NCBI GenBank assembly: GCA_015847255.1
Contig: JADLZK010008395.1
Coordinates: 124,001-188,000 of the forward strand
Origin: Hyparrhenia diplandra
Taxonomy: Eukaryota > Streptophyta > Magnoliopsida > Poales > Poaceae
DNA: 64,000 nucleotides
Reading direction: 5' to 3'
Part shown: piece after piece, positions 61,445 through 64,000 of the stretch
Layout: every line of letters starts with the position of its first letter
Position numbering within the stretch: the stretch's first letter is position 1
Notes under the pieces: generated by a model
Told to the model about the DNA's origin: nothing
The model's database searches: none
Seen by the model: the letters and a program-made list of their open reading frames with translations, nothing else
Position numbers and translations under genes: made by a program

Positions 61445-62487
61445 GACCGGCGGGCTTGCGGGCGGGAAGCGAGCTAGGGTTTGGGGCGCATGGGAGAGGG
61501 AGACAGCGGGGGGAGCTAGGGTTTGCGAGGCGGGTCGCGTAATCGAAGTCGAAGCGGCTGGGGTCTGGGGATCGGGCGGAATGGATTGGGGGTCAGCGAG
61601 GGAGGGCAAGTGAGGAGGAGGCAGAAGCGGCGGCTTGGCTGAGCTGAGGACAGTGGATGCAGCAGCAGGTTTGATTTGATTTCGCGTCAGCGTTTTCGGG
61701 TCCGGAGGCCGGAGGGAGGGAGGGAGGAAGGAAGCAACGCAAGCCGCGAAACGAGGAAGGGGAAGCAGCGATGGGGGCACCCTGCTGCTACCCTTTTATC
61801 ACATGGCCCCTTGCTATTTCTGGAATTTGTCACTGATGTCTCGCCGTGGAATGTTTTTTTTTCCCTTCGTGAACATGTCGACCCGCTTTTCATTAACACC
61901 ACAGAGGAAAGTTTTAAAGTTACCCGACATGACTGTTTCTACTTACTGACGATCTTGTGAGAAAATATCTTACTTTGGCAGGCCATTTGGTACGACGATC
62001 TTTGTGAGAGAAAAAATACTGGCCGACCTGGGGTGATAAGGGCGCGCTTGGCGCTAGCGACTATGAGCGTCTTTGCCTTATAAAAAAACTATAGGCCACG
62101 TAGGTAGGCAGCAGCAAGCAAATTTCACAACGCAAGCAACAAGCATCTGCCACAGCAAGGACAAGACTGAAAAGTACACCTGCTATCTCTGTTCTTTTTG
62201 CTTAAAAGCTGAAAATATCACAGCCTTTTCCCGCTCCCTTGCTGCTCTCAGGCCACAACGCAATTTTTAGGAGCTGCCTCGGCTTTATCTCTGACAAGGC
62301 CATCGCTTCTCCCCGCAGTCGCTCGCAGGCTTCCGCCATTTACTCTTGATGACTTGGCCACTCAGTGCAGACGTGGAGCTAGGGCAGTACACCATGGTGG
62401 CGCATTGGAGAAGGCCTAAGCCAAGCGAACAGGGCCACCATCCCCGGGCAAGATACTGGTGTCCGAGCGACAAGCTAGATCAGGAGT
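61445..62487 (-). promoter_or_regulatory. Upstream region of PCFS4
   Basis: GC-rich leader to about 61780, with an open frame upstream of the start that is low-complexity (Pro/Ser/Thr). A TATA-like tgataaaagg on the minus strand lies at about 61790-61800. Further upstream is mixed sequence with no recognised gene. Confidence 0.4.
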
Positions 62488-62952
62488 CTACCTATTACAC
62501 CACATTCTAAGAACTAGACGGGAAACCGTGGATACAACAAGGCTTAGTGGTACGACCGCTTGATCTATTTGACGTCCATCACCGGGCCACGATGACGGCC
62601 TCTCCCCGGAAGAGGGCCCCATACCTTCCCGCCTCACATGGAGCGTCATCGTGGCGACAGTTCGCTGAAACTCAAAGGACGCCTTATCAGGCTTTTCCGC
62701 ATCAACCTCGAACCAAAACTTTTTTAGGGGCACCTTTCTAGCATGGGTGTCTAGCTTCGTTGCTCTTAACTTGCTCTTAGCAGCTAAACCGGGGCCGCGC
62801 TTGGGGATGAAATTGTCATCATCAATAGCTTTGGGGTCCTTGGTGAAGCGCAACCTAGGTGGTGACGCAATAAGCGGCTGCGCAGCAGTAGCACTGATGG
62901 CATCAATGAAGGACATCGGGGATGGTGACAGGATGGAAATGGTACGAGACAA
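62488..62952 (-). other. 154-residue ORF, possibly transposon-derived
   Basis: Reads KRGPGLAAKSKLRATKLDTH with PLKKFWFEVDAEKP. The R-x-G-LAAK...A...LKK pattern resembles a short segment found beside plant LINE ORFs, but the match is weak and there is no intron or start context to support a host gene. Confidence 0.3.
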
Positions 62953-63093
62953 CTCTCGATTTGTTTAGAAACTTGTATAGTGATTTGTTTAACTATTTAC
63001 ATTATCGGTGTAATGAGAAATCAAACTTTTATACTTAGTATGATGACAAACGGATATGAATCACTTTTGTTGGTCGGATTTTTTTCTTTTTTA

Positions 63094-63336
63094 CTCCATC
63101 CTAAAAAGAACGCAACTATGCAATTTGTGCCAATCAAATTTGTTAAAGTTTGACCAAATATATAGTAATTAGTATTAATATATATGTCTTAAACAAAATT
63201 TATTACAATCCATCACTAGTGTATTAATACTTATTTTGTATTATAAAACTTAGTACCTCTTTATATAATATTGGTCAAAATTGAAATCATTTGACTCATC
63301 GAGAAGTAAGAATCACATTATTTTGGTCAGATGGAG
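63094..63336. mobile_element. Stowaway MITE
   Basis: Left ta-ctccatcctaaaaagaac, right ttttggtcagatggag-ta; TA duplicated on both sides, interior with agtttgaccaaatatat. Typical size and composition. Confidence 0.75.
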
Positions 63337-64000
63337 TATAAAACATCGATTCAAATATTTACATAACAATGTTATTGCTAAAAATGGGAAAATAATACAT
63401 GGTTATGATCAGAAACGGATATGATATCACTTTTTATTGAAAAGAGCCTGGTCAATTATATTTTTTTATTTTCATCCCTTTTACGTTTTAACTTTTTTAT
63501 GTTGACTCCTTCATTTTTTTTTCTATCTTTATTACTTTCTCTCTCAAAGATGGGAAGGCCAGTCTCATCAATTGTTGTTGCTCCCGCCATCAATTTGAGC
63601 ATCCTCCAAGCTTGGTCATGAGTCCTAACCTTGTCGAGGCAAGGACATGGCCAAGTTAGGGGACTAGGCCTTGTTTAGTTAGTTTTTTTTACATCATATA
63701 TGCATTTTTGACACATAAAGAGGACTAAAAATTATATCCTGATTTGGAGCGAATCTTTCGAGCCCAAATCCATGATTGGAAAGATGCCCCCAAGGCACAC
63801 GCCAAATTCTAATCCCGTTTGAGTTAGAAAGGGAGGAATAGGCCTAAGGTATTTTCCATACCGAGAGGACTAAAATATATCCTCCGACCCCAAAGCCCGC
63901 GGATCCCCCAAGGCACACGCATCCCGTAGTAGGGAGGAATAGTCCCCGGAGGCGATCCCTCGCCACCGGGCAGCGGCGGCCGAAAGAACGCGGCAGCAGC
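63337..64000. other. Terminal spacer with an imperfect duplication
   Basis: AT-rich to 63660, then GC-richer. cccccaaggcacacgc occurs at 63787 and 63907, each followed by gggaggaata(g) (63831 and 63940), marking an imperfect duplication of about 120 bp. No gene visible before the window ends. Confidence 0.45.

Noticed and set aside
61445..61780. Upstream in-frame extension of PCFS4 from 61780
   Set aside because: Pro/Ser/Thr-rich leader-like sequence without family similarity; the start at 61444 fits better.

Overview
This window is nuclear DNA from a grass, probably a panicoid. The evidence is intron-rich plant genes, GC-rich 5' exons, and grass-type Stowaway, hAT-like, foldback and Mutator-like MITEs, a tRNA-derived SINE, an L1-type LINE, and SIRE/Maximus-type and Ty3-type LTRs. 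It holds four host genes separated by a dense, nested transposon landscape. No prokaryotic operons, CRISPR arrays or rRNA genes were seen.

Layout. 1-10475 (-): the 5' two-thirds of GP210, a nuclear-pore membrane glycoprotein gene, 19 exons visible and cut by the window edge; several introns hold MITEs or tandem repeats. 10773-12872: a MITE, then a diverged solo LTR. 12873-24618 (-): a complete LTR retrotransposon with two 2.4-kb LTRs, PBS, PPT and a degenerate gag, but no recognisable pol. 24619-26959: GC-rich unidentified gene-like debris and a Stowaway. 26965-31544: a 4.6-kb solo LTR with a perfect 5-bp target duplication. 32944-36873: a small Mutator-like element whose left terminal inverted repeat is split by a second solo LTR (32974-36171). 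37242-39153: an hAT-like MITE, a foldback MITE and a SINE, which sit directly upstream of the next gene. 39311-43481 (+): FK, the delta-14 sterol reductase gene (13 exons). 44187-46816: a palindromic MITE, a 5'-truncated LINE with target duplication, and a SABATH methyltransferase pseudogene fragment. 49673-50882: a third solo LTR with perfect target duplication. 52080-53389 (+): a single-exon arogenate/prephenate dehydratase gene with a TATA box and a MYB-type AC element. 56420-61444 (-): a PCFS4/Pcf11-like mRNA 3'-end-processing factor (6 coding exons). 61445-64000: its upstream region, a TE-like ORF and a Stowaway.

The four host genes act in unrelated processes (nuclear pore, sterol synthesis, phenylalanine synthesis, mRNA 3'-end formation) and do not form a cluster. 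The most striking observation is that all four carry frame breaks, six sites in total, each at or next to a mononucleotide run (CCC, TTTT, TTTT, T11, C6, CCC). Exon-length arithmetic and splice phases place each break independently. Consensus homopolymer error in the assembly is far more likely than simultaneous loss of four housekeeping genes. I found no convincing undescribed biological system; the most unusual structures are the solo-LTR-in-TIR nesting, the gag-only retrotransposon with a repeated non-coding interior, and its scattered GCGGCA-TGCCGC palindromes.
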